Shown here one piece after another: positions 22,203 to 31,405 of a stretch of DNA of 39,236 nt. A program made the position numbers and the translations under genes. Source of the stretch: Candidatus Woesearchaeota archaeon (GTDB lineage Archaea; Nanobdellota; Nanobdellia; Woesearchaeales; GW2011-AR15); assembly GCA_016935095.1 (NCBI GenBank), contig JAFGRO010000063.1:1-39236 (forward strand), given 5' to 3'. Positions within the stretch are counted from its first letter, which is position 1. Every line of letters starts with the position of its first letter. Below the pieces are notes generated by a model that worked only from the letters and a program-made list of their open reading frames with translations, was not told the origin of the DNA and made no database searches.

Positions 22203-23141
22203 TTATATCACCAGTTTACCCTTTTTAATTATTAATTCATTATCGCAATAAATATTTGGCTCCTTGATTATACAATCAAGATGAATAGGTATATCTATTT
22301 TCCCACCATATGATTTATTATTTCCAAAAGCAATATGGCAGGTGCTATAAACTTTTTCATCTTCCAGGATATTCCCTGTAATTATTGCCCTGTCATTTGT
22401 TCCGATGCCAAGCTCTGCAATATTAAATGCATCTTTGCCGTATCTGGCAAGTGTTTTTTCTAATTCTTTTGCCAGTTCATCTCCTTCAAATTTTACTGCA
22501 TAGCCTTTTTCAACAATAACCTTTATTGGATTTTTAACTTTTCTCATTAACGCACTTCCGTCAATAATAACACTTCCCTGTGTTGTTCCTTCTGAGGGAG
22601 ACAAATCCGCTTCGCCCGCAGGAAGGTTGCCAAAATCCCCTTTTTTATTTAATATTCCGTTATCTTCATAAACTTCCCTGTTTTTTATGACCATTGACAA
22701 ATCCGTTCCAAGATCTGTTTTTATTTTAACATATGATGAATTTCTTAATTTATCTGCAATTTTTTTAGTTGTTTTCTGCATTTTTGCATAATCTACTGAC
22801 AACATCCTTTTGAAAATAGGGAGGGTTATTCCGGGCATGCTTGCAACCCTTGCTCCTTTTTCACATGCCTCTCTTCTGGCAGAGGTATGGGATAAAGACT
22901 TCAAAGTGGGCATTATTATTATATCAGCGTATTTCATTGCTTCAGCAATCAGAGAAGGAGGCTCTTCACCATTCTCTTTTCCGGGAGTAATTATTGTAAT
23001 GACAGCATCTGCATTCAAAGAGAGAGCAGCATCATAAAACATCTCTCCTATGCTTTTTAGTTCAGTGTCTGTTATAATAAGTATCTTTTCCCCTGGTTTA
23101 TAGCCCAGATTATGCCTTATTATTTTTTCAGCATCATTCAT
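22203..23141 (-). CDS. M29-like aminopeptidase (thermophilic metalloprotease family)
   Basis: The 312-residue protein begins MNDAEKIIRHNLGYKPGEKI, the usual N-terminus of the family. GDFGNLPAGEADLSPSEGTTQG holds the conserved metal-ligand Glu and acid residues; ...NIAELGIGTN and HIAFGNNKSYGG follow. It is shorter than full M29 enzymes (about 400), so substrate range is uncertain. The start at 23141 is chosen over 23174, because the latter overlaps the upstream gene; the stop-to-start gap is then 1 nt. Likely role: peptide trimming in the cytoplasm. Confidence 0.8.
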   Translation of the reverse strand: MNDAEKIIRHNLGYKPGEKILIITDTELKSIGEMFYDAALSLNADAVITIITPGKENGEEPPSLIAEAMKYADIIIMPTLKSLSHTSARREACEKGARVASMPGITLPIFKRMLSVDYAKMQKTTKKIADKLRNSSYVKIKTDLGTDLSMVIKNREVYEDNGILNKKGDFGNLPAGEADLSPSEGTTQGSVIIDGSALMRKVKNPIKVIVEKGYAVKFEGDELAKELEKTLARYGKDAFNIAELGIGTNDRAIITGNILEDEKVYSTCHIAFGNNKSYGGKIDIPIHLDCIIKEPNIYCDNELIIKKGKLVI

Positions 23142-23142
23142 T

Positions 23143-23571
23143 TTAACCTGAAAACAAAGCTCTTCTGAATTCAAAAATCACATTTCCAGTATAATTACCA
23201 TAAGAGGTTTCTTTCCCAACCTTTGCTGTAAAAGTCACTGTTTTTGATTCACCCGGCTCAAGAACAAAATTATTTTCAGAGACAGATACAAGGTCCGCCA
23301 TCTCTCCTTTGGTTTTAATGTTAACTAATACAGGAAAATCATACTCCTGCCTTATTGAAACCTGTCTCTCCGAGCTGCCGCCCGGTCTTAGCCCTCCAAA
23401 ATGAAATGCATCCGTATCTATATTAATGCCTATTTCCCTCTTAACCTCTAAATCCATATCATAGATTAATATATCCTTAAAACAGAACTTATGGATTATA
23501 TAACTAGATATAATTGAAGAGAAGATTAAAATTAACAATAGAATAATTAATGATTTTTTTTTTAATTTCAT
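23143..23571 (-). CDS. Membrane-anchored beta-sandwich protein
   Basis: The 142 residues have a basic start, a hydrophobic anchor (~6-24), and an outside domain with beta-strand rhythm and the stretch VLEPGESKTVTFTAKVGKET, common in Ig-like or DUF11-like repeats (a charged loop before a strand). It overlaps the upstream gene by 4 bp (ATGA) and is followed 1 nt later by the aminopeptidase. Probably a small partner of the 458-residue surface protein. The function is unknown. Confidence 0.65.
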   Translation of the reverse strand: MKLKKKSLIILLLILIFSSIISSYIIHKFCFKDILIYDMDLEVKREIGINIDTDAFHFGGLRPGGSSERQVSIRQEYDFPVLVNIKTKGEMADLVSVSENNFVLEPGESKTVTFTAKVGKETSYGNYTGNVIFEFRRALFSG

Positions 23572-24944
23572 TTTAATTCTTTCAGAATAGACTCTACCTG
23601 AGAAGGCGACCATCCCTTTTTGCTCAGCATTTTCTGAATTTCTTTTTTTGAATGGGTTTTAGAAAGCTCTTTCACAATTTTTATTATTTCATTAGGAAGC
23701 TGTTCTTTTTTTTTCCTGTTTTTTAATAGCAAATACCCTGCTAAAAAGAGATTAATAATTACAAGGATAATCATGAGCAGCAGTAAGGGATTTACATTGC
23801 CCATAAATCCAAGCGAGGCTTCAGCCAAGGATTTTAAAGAGAACCTGCCCGGAATCTCTTCAACAACTTCTGTTCTTGTATTATCTACAACACTTATAAT
23901 TTCCTCGGCAATAGTAGTTGAGCCTTCATAATTCAAAGTAAGTTTCATAGAATAATTGCTCACATTTAATCCTGAAGTGTCAAAATAAGCTTCAAGCTCT
24001 TTTTTTTCCCATGGAGTTAAATCTGCCTTAAATGATTTAAAGCCAGTGAATCTTTTAGTTTTTTCAAGGTCATATACTTCAATCTGTGCATAAATGTCCT
24101 TTATAGGCGTGTTCCACCGGCTCTCTACATTAATGAGCATTTTGTTTATTGCCTCTTTGTTAAACTGTTTTGTAAAGTCAAGGATTTCAATGTATTTAGT
24201 GCCGATTTTAAAATCAGATTCTACTATTGAACTATTTTCATCCCAGTGAACCTTTGCAATTGCCTTATAGTATCCGGGTGTTAACCCCTGGCTATTAAAA
24301 ACAGCTATAGCTTGCCTGCTTTCTTTTGGCTTTAAATTGAGGACCTGGTCTGTTTTTATGTTTTTTATAAACTCTTCATTCTCAGATCCTAAATTATAAA
24401 TTTCAATATCACCATAAACAAAATTAATAACAGGTTCGCCAAGATTTCTTACATTTATTGTGAAATTAACAATTTCATTTAGATTCATGCTTGGTGTTTT
24501 TAATTCTGATGTCATGTATTTATAAGGAAACAGAACAAAGTATACAAATTTAATTGCAACACTTGTCCTTGCCCTTAATCCGCCTCCTTTAGGTATTTGT
24601 CTTATTCCCAGTTTAACTTCATTAGAGCCTGCATAATCGGATTTCTCAGGGAAGGTAACCCTTATTTTAAAATCTCTTACTTCACCATGATTGACATTTT
24701 CAAAATATGGCGGTATAATCTCAAAATACTCACTGCCGCGGCCGTCAACAAATCCTTCATAATCTCCTGTCATGCCGTCATTATTTGCAAATTTGTAATC
24801 ATATTCTGTTACCTGATTTGGTTCAAACATCAGAGAATGGAGAAAAGTTGTCCCGTAAAGAGTAACAGCCAGTACTTCACAAATAATAATTACAGAAGTA
24901 ATTAACAGAGATAAAATGATTTTTTTATCTAATTTCACTGCCAT
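23568..24944 (-). CDS. Large surface protein with C-terminal anchor and cytosolic helix module
   Basis: The 458-residue protein has an N-terminal hydrophobic helix (~9-30), about 330 residues outside with several Ig-like beta modules (NLNEIVNFTINVRNLGEPV, then NLKPKESRQAIAVFNSQGL, typical of extracellular matrix folds), and N-x-S/T sequons. It has a C-terminal membrane helix (~385-410) and a ~45-residue cytosolic module (IIKIVKELSKTHSKKEIQKM, then LSKKGWSPSQVESILKEL). I see that helical module as a DPANN-style cytosolic dock. It is encoded in the surface-protein operon, 32 nt after the glycosylated anchor gene. Confidence 0.7.
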   Translation of the reverse strand: MAVKLDKKIILSLLITSVIIICEVLAVTLYGTTFLHSLMFEPNQVTEYDYKFANNDGMTGDYEGFVDGRGSEYFEIIPPYFENVNHGEVRDFKIRVTFPEKSDYAGSNEVKLGIRQIPKGGGLRARTSVAIKFVYFVLFPYKYMTSELKTPSMNLNEIVNFTINVRNLGEPVINFVYGDIEIYNLGSENEEFIKNIKTDQVLNLKPKESRQAIAVFNSQGLTPGYYKAIAKVHWDENSSIVESDFKIGTKYIEILDFTKQFNKEAINKMLINVESRWNTPIKDIYAQIEVYDLEKTKRFTGFKSFKADLTPWEKKELEAYFDTSGLNVSNYSMKLTLNYEGSTTIAEEIISVVDNTRTEVVEEIPGRFSLKSLAEASLGFMGNVNPLLLLMIILVIINLFLAGYLLLKNRKKKEQLPNEIIKIVKELSKTHSKKEIQKMLSKKGWSPSQVESILKELK

Positions 24945-24976
24945 TTTCTAAAAAAGAAAATAAAAAATATTTGTTT

Positions 24977-25639
24977 TTAAGAAGCTTGCTCAGCATTAAA
25001 AACAACATCATCTCCATATACCTGCGGTGTAAGGTTTGAAGGGAATCTTATCCAGACATCAACATCTAAACTATTCCTGGTTCCCCAGGGCAGGTCTGCA
25101 CATAAAGTTGCATTGGCATCAAAGGCATTCCATCCTGTATCTCCGGCAGTATCACAATTACTTTGTGTATCATTCAATTGCCATTTATATGTCTGGTTCT
25201 CAGGAGTTGTTCCGGCTGTCCCGAAAAAGGTTTCATTATTTACGCCGTATATTGTAATATTCACATCAAGAGTGCCGTCATTCACAACAGTCCATGTATC
25301 GCCATAATAAGGTGTCAGCAAACCAGTTGCATTGACCCAGCAATTGCCGTCATTTGTGCCAAGAGTCGTGAGGTTAACACCATCATTAAAACAGGTTCCC
25401 TGAGAGGTATTGACCCAGCCTGTACCAAAGTCAATAGCATCATCTGAAAGATAAATGCTCAGAGATGACATTATTGTAACATTAACCATTCCCCCGTCAG
25501 TAGCCCTGCCAACAAGGGGCAATGCGCCTGCACCGCTGATTCTCGCCAGCCTGTTAAGGGATATTATTGTACCACCCAATGAGATAACTATTGCTGCAAT
25601 TAGTAAAGTGGCCAAAGTTCTATTTGAAATATCTTCCAT
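24977..25639 (-). CDS. Pilin-like surface protein, heavily N-glycosylation-prone
   Basis: The 220-residue protein has a short acidic N-terminus (MEDISNRTL), one long hydrophobic helix (~9-27) and an extracellular chain with at least ten N-x-S/T sequons (for example NVT, NTS, NLT, NAT, NIT, NET, NQT, NDT). It also has Cys pairs (WVNTSQGTCF, NCWVN, CDTAGDTG, CADL). The layout resembles archaeal pilins or S-layer-type subunits, but no class III (K/R-G) prepilin cleavage motif is visible. GAGGT precedes the ATG, 11 nt after the upstream stop. Probably a major glycosylated surface subunit. Confidence 0.68.
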   Translation of the reverse strand: MEDISNRTLATLLIAAIVISLGGTIISLNRLARISGAGALPLVGRATDGGMVNVTIMSSLSIYLSDDAIDFGTGWVNTSQGTCFNDGVNLTTLGTNDGNCWVNATGLLTPYYGDTWTVVNDGTLDVNITIYGVNNETFFGTAGTTPENQTYKWQLNDTQSNCDTAGDTGWNAFDANATLCADLPWGTRNSLDVDVWIRFPSNLTPQVYGDDVVFNAEQAS

Positions 25640-25650
25640 TTTTAAACCTC

Positions 25651-25884
25651 CTAACCGTTAATAACAGTAAAAGTAACTTTACCAGTTGAACTTGATGTCG
25701 GAACCCCCGGCTCAATAATTTTAATATTTACCCTGCCTGACGCGGTTCCGTCCTGAGCTGTTACCGGTGCTGTCTGTAATTGACTAATTTCTTCAAGTAT
25801 AACCCAGGTTCCTAATATGGATACCACTACAGTCAATATCACCAGCAGGATAATAATTGATTTTGAAATATCTGTGTCTTCCAT
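25651..25884 (-). CDS. Short paralogous pilin-like anchor
   Basis: The ~77 residues have MEDTDISKSIIILLVILTVV and one hydrophobic helix, similar to the MEDISNRTLATLL start of the 220-residue neighbour, then a short extracellular stretch ending KVTFTVING. It may be a truncated duplicate or a minor pilin. The start is uncertain: ATG at 25884 gives the MED- start that matches the paralogue; ATG at 25899 has a box A (ATTTATATAG) ~30 nt upstream. It heads the six-gene minus-strand operon. Confidence 0.6.
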   Translation of the reverse strand: MEDTDISKSIIILLVILTVVVSILGTWVILEEISQLQTAPVTAQDGTASGRVNIKIIEPGVPTSSSTGKVTFTVING

Positions 25885-25990
25885 TTTCAAAGATGGCATA
25901 TTTAATTTGTTTCATTTTTAGCTATATAAATATTTCGCTTTTCATTTTGTAGTTTACAGCGAAAATAATCATGGTTTTATATCAAAATTA

Positions 25991-28015
25991 TTATTCAACG
26001 CCCCTTCTCAGATGCATAGTTGTACTTGTCTTTTTCATTTGCGATAAATCAATTCTTTTTTTCTGAATCAGTTTATTATAAATAAGGATGGTCTGTTTGA
26101 CATTATCTTCTAAGTCCATATAAAAAGACCTTACCCCCATTCTTAAAAGTCTATGAATATAATTCAAAAGACCGACTTTTCTCGAGTTCAGGATTTCAGT
26201 ATAACCCGCTGGATTAATCCTGACAGGAAAAATTTCCCTTTTTGAATCAGCCAGCTTATTTACCCTTATTTTTTGTTTAGAGCTCATCACAACAAGATTC
26301 CCGTGCACAAAAACAATAAAATTCCTGTTTTTAAAAGAATCCAGCTCCTGAAAATTAAGTTCAGGAGAGATTATTCCAGGATAGTTCCAGTAGCTCAAGT
26401 TATAATCATTGAATAAATTGAATGAATAATTCAAATGAATTTTCTGTTTCAGCCCATATTTTAACAATGCTGGATTGCCTATTAAAATCCCGGAAGGATT
26501 GTATTTTTTTATTTGTGAAAGCAAAAAAGGAATCTGCTCATCGTAAGTTATTGAAGGAATCTCAAAAAAAAGTTTTGATTTTGCAATCTCAAAAGCTTTA
26601 TTAATGTCTTTATTATATATATTATAATATATAATATCTGCGCCTGCATCTAAAGCCTGCCTCATTCCGTTTAAATCATAGACCTTGACAAAAAATTCCG
26701 GTTTTGTGGTTATTGAAACATTCTTTATTTCAGGAAGCGTGGGTTTTATTTCAGGTCTTTTAAATCTAATATTATTATGAAGAATTAAATTATCAAATAA
26801 TTTATCTCTCAGGTTGGTTAATTTGCTGAAAGGCACAAAAACATTATCATCTAAAATACATTTAAAAGAGTCTATCTGGAAAGGCGTATCCTTTATCTTG
26901 GAAAAAACAGCTTTAATATTGTCTTGGGTAAGCGGTTTTTTTTCAGCTTTCTGTACAATGAATGATGAGTTTAATTTAATCTCGTAACCCTTATGTTTTA
27001 ATTCAACTTTAATTTTTTTAGTTAACTTCAGTTCAATTGAGATATTTACATGAAGTTTTCTTTTTTTTATTTTTTTAAACACCAGATCCTGCCTTGATTC
27101 TTTAAAAGAGACGCTCCTGTTTGTGGGAATTTCCGAGGCGATTATATTTTTTTCATTATTAAAAAAACCTTTTGTAAATGTCCTGTTGAAAGAAGACATA
27201 AGCAACTCAATATCATTTTTAGTTACATTGAAATTGCCCTTATAAAAGCTGTCAATCGCTTTCCGGTAAATGCTCACAACTGTCTTCACATATTCCCTGT
27301 TTTTCATCCTGCCTTCTATCTTTATTGCAGCCACACCCATTTTAATAATCTCTGGGATAGAGTCAATCAAACAAAGATCAGCTGTGCTGAGCAGGTAAGG
27401 CTTTTTTTCAGATTTTATATTATAAGGTTTTCTGCACGGCTGGGCGCATCTTCCCCTGTTTCCTGAGCGGCCGCCTATAATGCTGCTCATTAAGCATTGG
27501 CCAGAGAATGAAAAGCATAGTGCACCATGCACAAATATCTCAACAGGTGTTTTGGTTTTTTTGATTATATTTTTTATCTGTAACTTTGTCAATTCCCTCG
27601 CAAGAATCACCCTGTCAAATTGTTTTGCAGAATCAATTGTATCTGAATTATGGATTGTTGCCTGGGTTGAGGCATGCACTTCTAACCCTGAAAAATTCTC
27701 TTTTATTATTTTTGCCAGGGCAAAATCCTGGACAATTACAGCATCAACCCCTATTGCATATAATTCATTAATGTAATCCAGTGCTTCTCTGAATTCACTG
27801 TTTTTCAAAAGCGTGTTGACTGCAACATATGCTTTTTTTTCAAATAAATGCGCATAATCTGCTCCTTTTTCTATCTCTCCCAGAGTAAAATTAGGCGCAT
27901 AAGCCCTCGCGCCGAATCTTTTCCCTGCAAAATAAACCGCATCCGCGCCATAATCTATTGCTGTTTTTAATATTTCTAAGTTCCCAGCAGGCGCTAAAAG
28001 CTCTATTTTTTTCAT
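25991..28015 (-). CDS. U32 peptidase-family protein (TrhP/RlhA-like)
   Basis: The 674-residue protein has the U32 core: IELLAPAGNLEILKTAIDYG at the N-terminus, then VHGALCFSFSGQCLMSSIIG and GRSGNRGRCAQPCRKPY, with Cys residues for an Fe-S cluster. The C-terminal ~300 residues are a second module found in long family members. Bacterial relatives are now tied to RNA hydroxylation (TrhP, RlhA) rather than proteolysis; this may act on tRNA or rRNA. The start at 28015 is favoured: it lies ~27 nt after a TTTAAATA box (leaderless), while the 28039 ATG falls too close to it. Confidence 0.85.
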   Translation of the reverse strand: MKKIELLAPAGNLEILKTAIDYGADAVYFAGKRFGARAYAPNFTLGEIEKGADYAHLFEKKAYVAVNTLLKNSEFREALDYINELYAIGVDAVIVQDFALAKIIKENFSGLEVHASTQATIHNSDTIDSAKQFDRVILARELTKLQIKNIIKKTKTPVEIFVHGALCFSFSGQCLMSSIIGGRSGNRGRCAQPCRKPYNIKSEKKPYLLSTADLCLIDSIPEIIKMGVAAIKIEGRMKNREYVKTVVSIYRKAIDSFYKGNFNVTKNDIELLMSSFNRTFTKGFFNNEKNIIASEIPTNRSVSFKESRQDLVFKKIKKRKLHVNISIELKLTKKIKVELKHKGYEIKLNSSFIVQKAEKKPLTQDNIKAVFSKIKDTPFQIDSFKCILDDNVFVPFSKLTNLRDKLFDNLILHNNIRFKRPEIKPTLPEIKNVSITTKPEFFVKVYDLNGMRQALDAGADIIYYNIYNKDINKAFEIAKSKLFFEIPSITYDEQIPFLLSQIKKYNPSGILIGNPALLKYGLKQKIHLNYSFNLFNDYNLSYWNYPGIISPELNFQELDSFKNRNFIVFVHGNLVVMSSKQKIRVNKLADSKREIFPVRINPAGYTEILNSRKVGLLNYIHRLLRMGVRSFYMDLEDNVKQTILIYNKLIQKKRIDLSQMKKTSTTMHLRRGVE

Positions 28016-28190
28016 AATGGAATGTAATAATGCAGGCATATTTAAACTTTGTTTGCACTGGACATTTTTGTTTTATAACTTAATAACTATAGTTTATTTT
28101 AATTTACGTTTTTTTTTAAAGTAAATCCTTCTCTGAAGCACTGGACATGCTCACACAAGGTATTTAAATGATTTAAAGTAAAAAAGTTCT

Positions 28191-28946
28191 ATGATTACAA
28201 AATCTTTTATTTTTTTGGAGAAAATAGGCTGGAAAAAAGAACAGAATATCCGGAAACAGGGAATAAAGGACTGGCAATCTTTTCTTAATACTGAAAAGGT
28301 CAAAGGAATTTCCGGCAAAGCCAAGGCTCATTATAACAGGAAGATAATTGAAGCCAGAAAAGCCATATCTGATAATAACAGCTGTTATTTTATGAATAAA
28401 TTGCCCTCTGTTGAAACATGGAGACTGTATGATTTTTTCAAAGAAGAGGCAGCTTTTCTGGATATTGAGGCATCAAGAGTCAATAAAGAAGGATTTATCA
28501 CTGTCTTTGGAATGTATGACGGATTCAACACAAAGCAGATGATTAAAGACATTAATCTTGATTTTAAAGCTTTAAAAAAAGAATTGGCTCATTATAAACT
28601 GATTGTTACATTTAATGGCTCTTCATTTGATATACCTTTTATTGAAAAAAGAAATCCTGGATTATTGCCTAATGTTCCACATTTTGATTTAAGGCATGCA
28701 TGCGCTAAGCTCGGATGGAAAGGCGGCTTAAAAGAAATTGAAAAACAGCTCGGAATAAAAAGGCAGAATCAGCTTGTGGAAAGATTGTATGGAGGAGACC
28801 CTTATTTGCTCTGGAGAATGTTTAAAGGCTCAGGAGATGAGCATTATCTGAAATTATTAGCAGATTACAATGAAGAGGATGTTGTTAATCTGAAAGTGAT
28901 TGCTGATAAGGTTGTTGAAAAATTAAAAGCACAACAATTTTTTTAA
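28191..28946 (+). CDS. DEDD-family 3'-5' exonuclease (YprB-like RNase H fold)
   Basis: The 251-residue protein has a basic helical N-terminus (1-60) and an RNase H-like exonuclease domain. FLDIEAS (DxE), VTFNGSSFDIPF and ADYNEEDVVNL carry the acidic catalytic residues D-E-D-D (YprB/RNase_H_2 group). It should trim DNA or RNA 3' ends in the cytoplasm. TTTAAAT boxes about 25-30 nt upstream indicate a leaderless transcript. The next gene (DUF362) starts 23 nt after its stop, so the two may be co-transcribed. Confidence 0.85.
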   Translation: MITKSFIFLEKIGWKKEQNIRKQGIKDWQSFLNTEKVKGISGKAKAHYNRKIIEARKAISDNNSCYFMNKLPSVETWRLYDFFKEEAAFLDIEASRVNKEGFITVFGMYDGFNTKQMIKDINLDFKALKKELAHYKLIVTFNGSSFDIPFIEKRNPGLLPNVPHFDLRHACAKLGWKGGLKEIEKQLGIKRQNQLVERLYGGDPYLLWRMFKGSGDEHYLKLLADYNEEDVVNLKVIADKVVEKLKAQQFF

Positions 28947-28969
28947 ACATAAATTTATTTTTACTCTTC

Positions 28970-30019
28970 ATGTCAGATGTATATTTCCTTGAAACCAGAA
29001 ATAAAGATGAGATTTTGAATGAATTGCCGGATTTATTCAACAGGGCTTTTCCAAAGAGTATCAAAGCAGATGATTTCACTGCAATTAAAGTCCATTTCGG
29101 CGAATACGGGCACAAAACCTTTTTGCATCCTGCTTTTGCAAAAAAGATAGCGGAAATTGTAAAGCAAAAAAAGGCAAAGCCCTTTGTTACGGATTCAAAT
29201 GCTCTCTACAAGGGTATGCGCTATAATTCTGTTGATCACCTTGAAAATGCATGGCTGAATGGTTTTACGCATGAATATCTTAAAGCACCAGTTATAATTG
29301 CTGATGGTTTGCATGGGCATAATTTCAATGAAGTTGAAATTGACAAAAAACATTTCAGAAAAGTAAAAATTGCTTCTGAAATTTACAGTTCTGATTCAGT
29401 TATTTTTGCAACTCATTTTAAAGGCCACATGCTGGCAGGTTTCGGCGGCTCAATTAAAAATATTGCAATGGGCTGTTCATCAAGAGCAGGAAAACAGCAA
29501 CAGCATTCTTCTGTCAAGCCAAGAATAGCTGCGGAAAAATGTATAATATGCAAAGAATGTGCAAAATGGTGTCCTGAAAATGCAATTAACTATGAAAAAG
29601 GCCATGCAGAAATTGATTATCAAAAATGTGTTGGGTGCAATGAGTGCGTTGCAAGCTGTCCGACAGGCGCTATTGGAGTAAGATGGGACACCAGCGCAAT
29701 TGAATTCCAGGAGAAGATGGCTGAATATGCTCTGGGAACAATTAAAAACAAAAGAGCCTGCTTCATAAATTTCCTAATTAATATAACACCCCATTGCGAT
29801 TGCATGAACAATCCAGGAAAACCGATTATGGAGGATATAGGTGTTCTCGCTGCTAAAGATCCTGTAGCAATTGACCAGGCAAGCCTGGATCTTGTGAACA
29901 ATAAATTAAATAAAAAAAACATTTTCCAGGAGATCCATGGATTTGACAACACAGTCCAGTTAAAATACGGAGAAGAAATTAATTTAGGGGAAAGAAAATA
30001 TAAATTAATAAAAATTTAA
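28970..30019 (+). CDS. DUF362 protein with two [4Fe-4S] clusters
   Basis: The 349 residues combine a DUF362 domain (IKVHFGEYGHKTFLHP, then FVTDSNALYKG, and a FKGHMLAGFGGSIKNIAMGC motif) with a ferredoxin insert CIICKECAKWCPENAI and CVGCNECVASCPTGAI, i.e. two CxxCxxCxxxCP clusters. The C-terminal DPVAIDQASLDLVN is the family end motif. It is a cytosolic Fe-S flavin-independent redox protein of unproven substrate. Upstream A/T box AAATTTATTTTT suits a leaderless start. Confidence 0.9.
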   Translation: MSDVYFLETRNKDEILNELPDLFNRAFPKSIKADDFTAIKVHFGEYGHKTFLHPAFAKKIAEIVKQKKAKPFVTDSNALYKGMRYNSVDHLENAWLNGFTHEYLKAPVIIADGLHGHNFNEVEIDKKHFRKVKIASEIYSSDSVIFATHFKGHMLAGFGGSIKNIAMGCSSRAGKQQQHSSVKPRIAAEKCIICKECAKWCPENAINYEKGHAEIDYQKCVGCNECVASCPTGAIGVRWDTSAIEFQEKMAEYALGTIKNKRACFINFLINITPHCDCMNNPGKPIMEDIGVLAAKDPVAIDQASLDLVNNKLNKKNIFQEIHGFDNTVQLKYGEEINLGERKYKLIKI

Positions 30020-30057
30020 AAAGAGATATTGATTTTATTATAAGAGAAGTATAAAAA

Positions 30058-30414
30058 ATGAAAAAAGAATCTAAAGAAAAAGAAGAAATTAAACTTCTCA
30101 AAGAAGTTCTGAAAAAAGAATCTAGAATAGAAAAAGAAGAAGATGACCTCAAAAAATTTGAAACTTCCCTTTTAAAAAGGATTCTGGAGAAAGAAAAGGA
30201 GATTCAGGAAGAAGAAAAAAAAATTGAAAAAGAAGAAAACAGGGTTGAAAAAATTTTAAAAAAACTGTACATGAATGTAAATGAATGGAAATTAAAGATT
30301 TGGAATAACTGCGAAGAAAAAAGAATTGTTGACCAGGGAGATGAAATCCTGTATATGTGCAATATTCTGAAAAAGACATGCACCTTCGAAGAGTGCCCGA
30401 AAAACAAAATTTGA
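30058..30414 (+). CDS. Coiled-coil protein with C-terminal Cys cluster
   Basis: In the 118-residue protein, residues 1-85 are K/E-dominated and almost surely a coiled coil. The last 35 carry NCEEKR, YMCNILKKTCTFEEC, four cysteines that could bind metal or form disulfides. No membrane helix is present. A small perfect hairpin follows. The function is unknown; composition bias makes homology searching hard. Confidence 0.55.
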   Translation: MKKESKEKEEIKLLKEVLKKESRIEKEEDDLKKFETSLLKRILEKEKEIQEEEKKIEKEENRVEKILKKLYMNVNEWKLKIWNNCEEKRIVDQGDEILYMCNILKKTCTFEECPKNKI

Positions 30415-30420
30415 AAGCAC

Positions 30421-30435
30421 AAACGCAAAGCGTTT
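30421..30435 (+). terminator. Hairpin after the coiled-coil gene
   Basis: AAACGC-AAA-GCGTTT (6-bp arms, 3-nt loop) lies 6 bp after the stop codon at 30414, consistent with a terminator. A short T run ends it. Confidence 0.4.
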
Positions 30436-30475
30436 TCAGCATGCCGTAAAGTTCTAATCCTAAGCCAAGATAAAA

Positions 30476-31090
30476 ATGCCATTGAAATTTTTTAGCATCT
30501 CAAAGATTGAGATTGAACAGTTACTTAAAGCATGGATTATAATCAGCATAGCTTTTGCAATAGTTCACAGTGGAGGAATCTCAGGAATAATTAATTTCAA
30601 TATTTTTGAGTTCACTATATTATTTGTATTGAGTGCAATTACAATCGGCCTTGGGTTCATTCTGCATGAGCTTGGGCATAAACTAGTTGCACAGAAATAT
30701 AAATGCTGGGCAGAATTCCGCTATGATATCCAGATGCTGGTTGTTGCCTTGGTATTATCTTTGTTCCAGTTTTTGTTTGTTGCGCCAGGTGCAGTCATTA
30801 TTCACGGGCATCTGACAGAATCAAAGTATGGAAAGATTTCACTAGCAGGTCCTTTGGTAAATATTGTTTTGGCTATTCTCTTTCTTATATTAAGTTTTAT
30901 CTCACCCTTACAATTAATTAGTATGGTTTTTAGATTCGGATTTGAAATAAACATATGGATCGGATTATTTAATTTACTGCCTTTTATGAATTTTGACGGT
31001 GCTAAGATATTAAGATGGAATAAAGCAGTCTATTTTTCAGTTGTGAGCATAACAGGGTTTTTAATGGTTCTAAGCTACTATTATATTTAG
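30476..31090 (+). CDS. M50 family membrane metalloprotease (site-2 protease-like)
   Basis: The 204-residue integral membrane protein has about six helices. HELGH (64-68) supplies zinc ligands and the catalytic Glu. NLLPFMNFDG (~166-175) carries the third ligand Asp. This is the minimal S2P/M50 core without a PDZ domain. It would cut membrane-embedded substrates such as signal or regulatory anchors. It lies near several single-pass membrane proteins (regulator at 33091, anchors), which might include substrates (inference). Confidence 0.88.
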   Translation: MPLKFFSISKIEIEQLLKAWIIISIAFAIVHSGGISGIINFNIFEFTILFVLSAITIGLGFILHELGHKLVAQKYKCWAEFRYDIQMLVVALVLSLFQFLFVAPGAVIIHGHLTESKYGKISLAGPLVNIVLAILFLILSFISPLQLISMVFRFGFEINIWIGLFNLLPFMNFDGAKILRWNKAVYFSVVSITGFLMVLSYYYI

Positions 31091-31093
31091 AGT

Positions 31094-31318
31094 TTACCAG
31101 TTGTCCAGGTCAATGCTTTCTATTTCAGAGTCAAGCTCCTCTATCCCAAGATCAGAATCAGTCGAATCAGCTTCAGTAATGCTCCCAGTAATTGAATCTT
31201 CAGCTGCTGTTGTAGTGCTGTCATCCTGCACTCCTGTATCTGTTGTTTGTTCTTTAGTGCAACTAATAAAAGATATTGTCAAAACCAATAGTAAAAGAAT
31301 GCATAGCCCCTTTTTCAT
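31094..31318 (-). CDS. Small acidic lipoprotein
   Basis: The 74-residue protein has a lipoprotein signal (hydrophobic 4-18, lipobox FISC at ~17-20) and then a T/S/D/E-rich acidic mature chain without structure-forming residues. No enzymatic role is apparent. It is encoded next to the secreted coiled-coil protein on the same strand and could be exported with it. Confidence 0.6.
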   Translation of the reverse strand: MKKGLCILLLLVLTISFISCTKEQTTDTGVQDDSTTTAAEDSITGSITEADSTDSDLGIEELDSEIESIDLDNW

Positions 31319-31405
31319 TGTATCTCACCTTTGAATATTAAGGTCTTATTTTTTCCTGTTTATAAAATTTACTGTAAGATATGAAGGAAAAAAATTAAAA
31401 AATTA

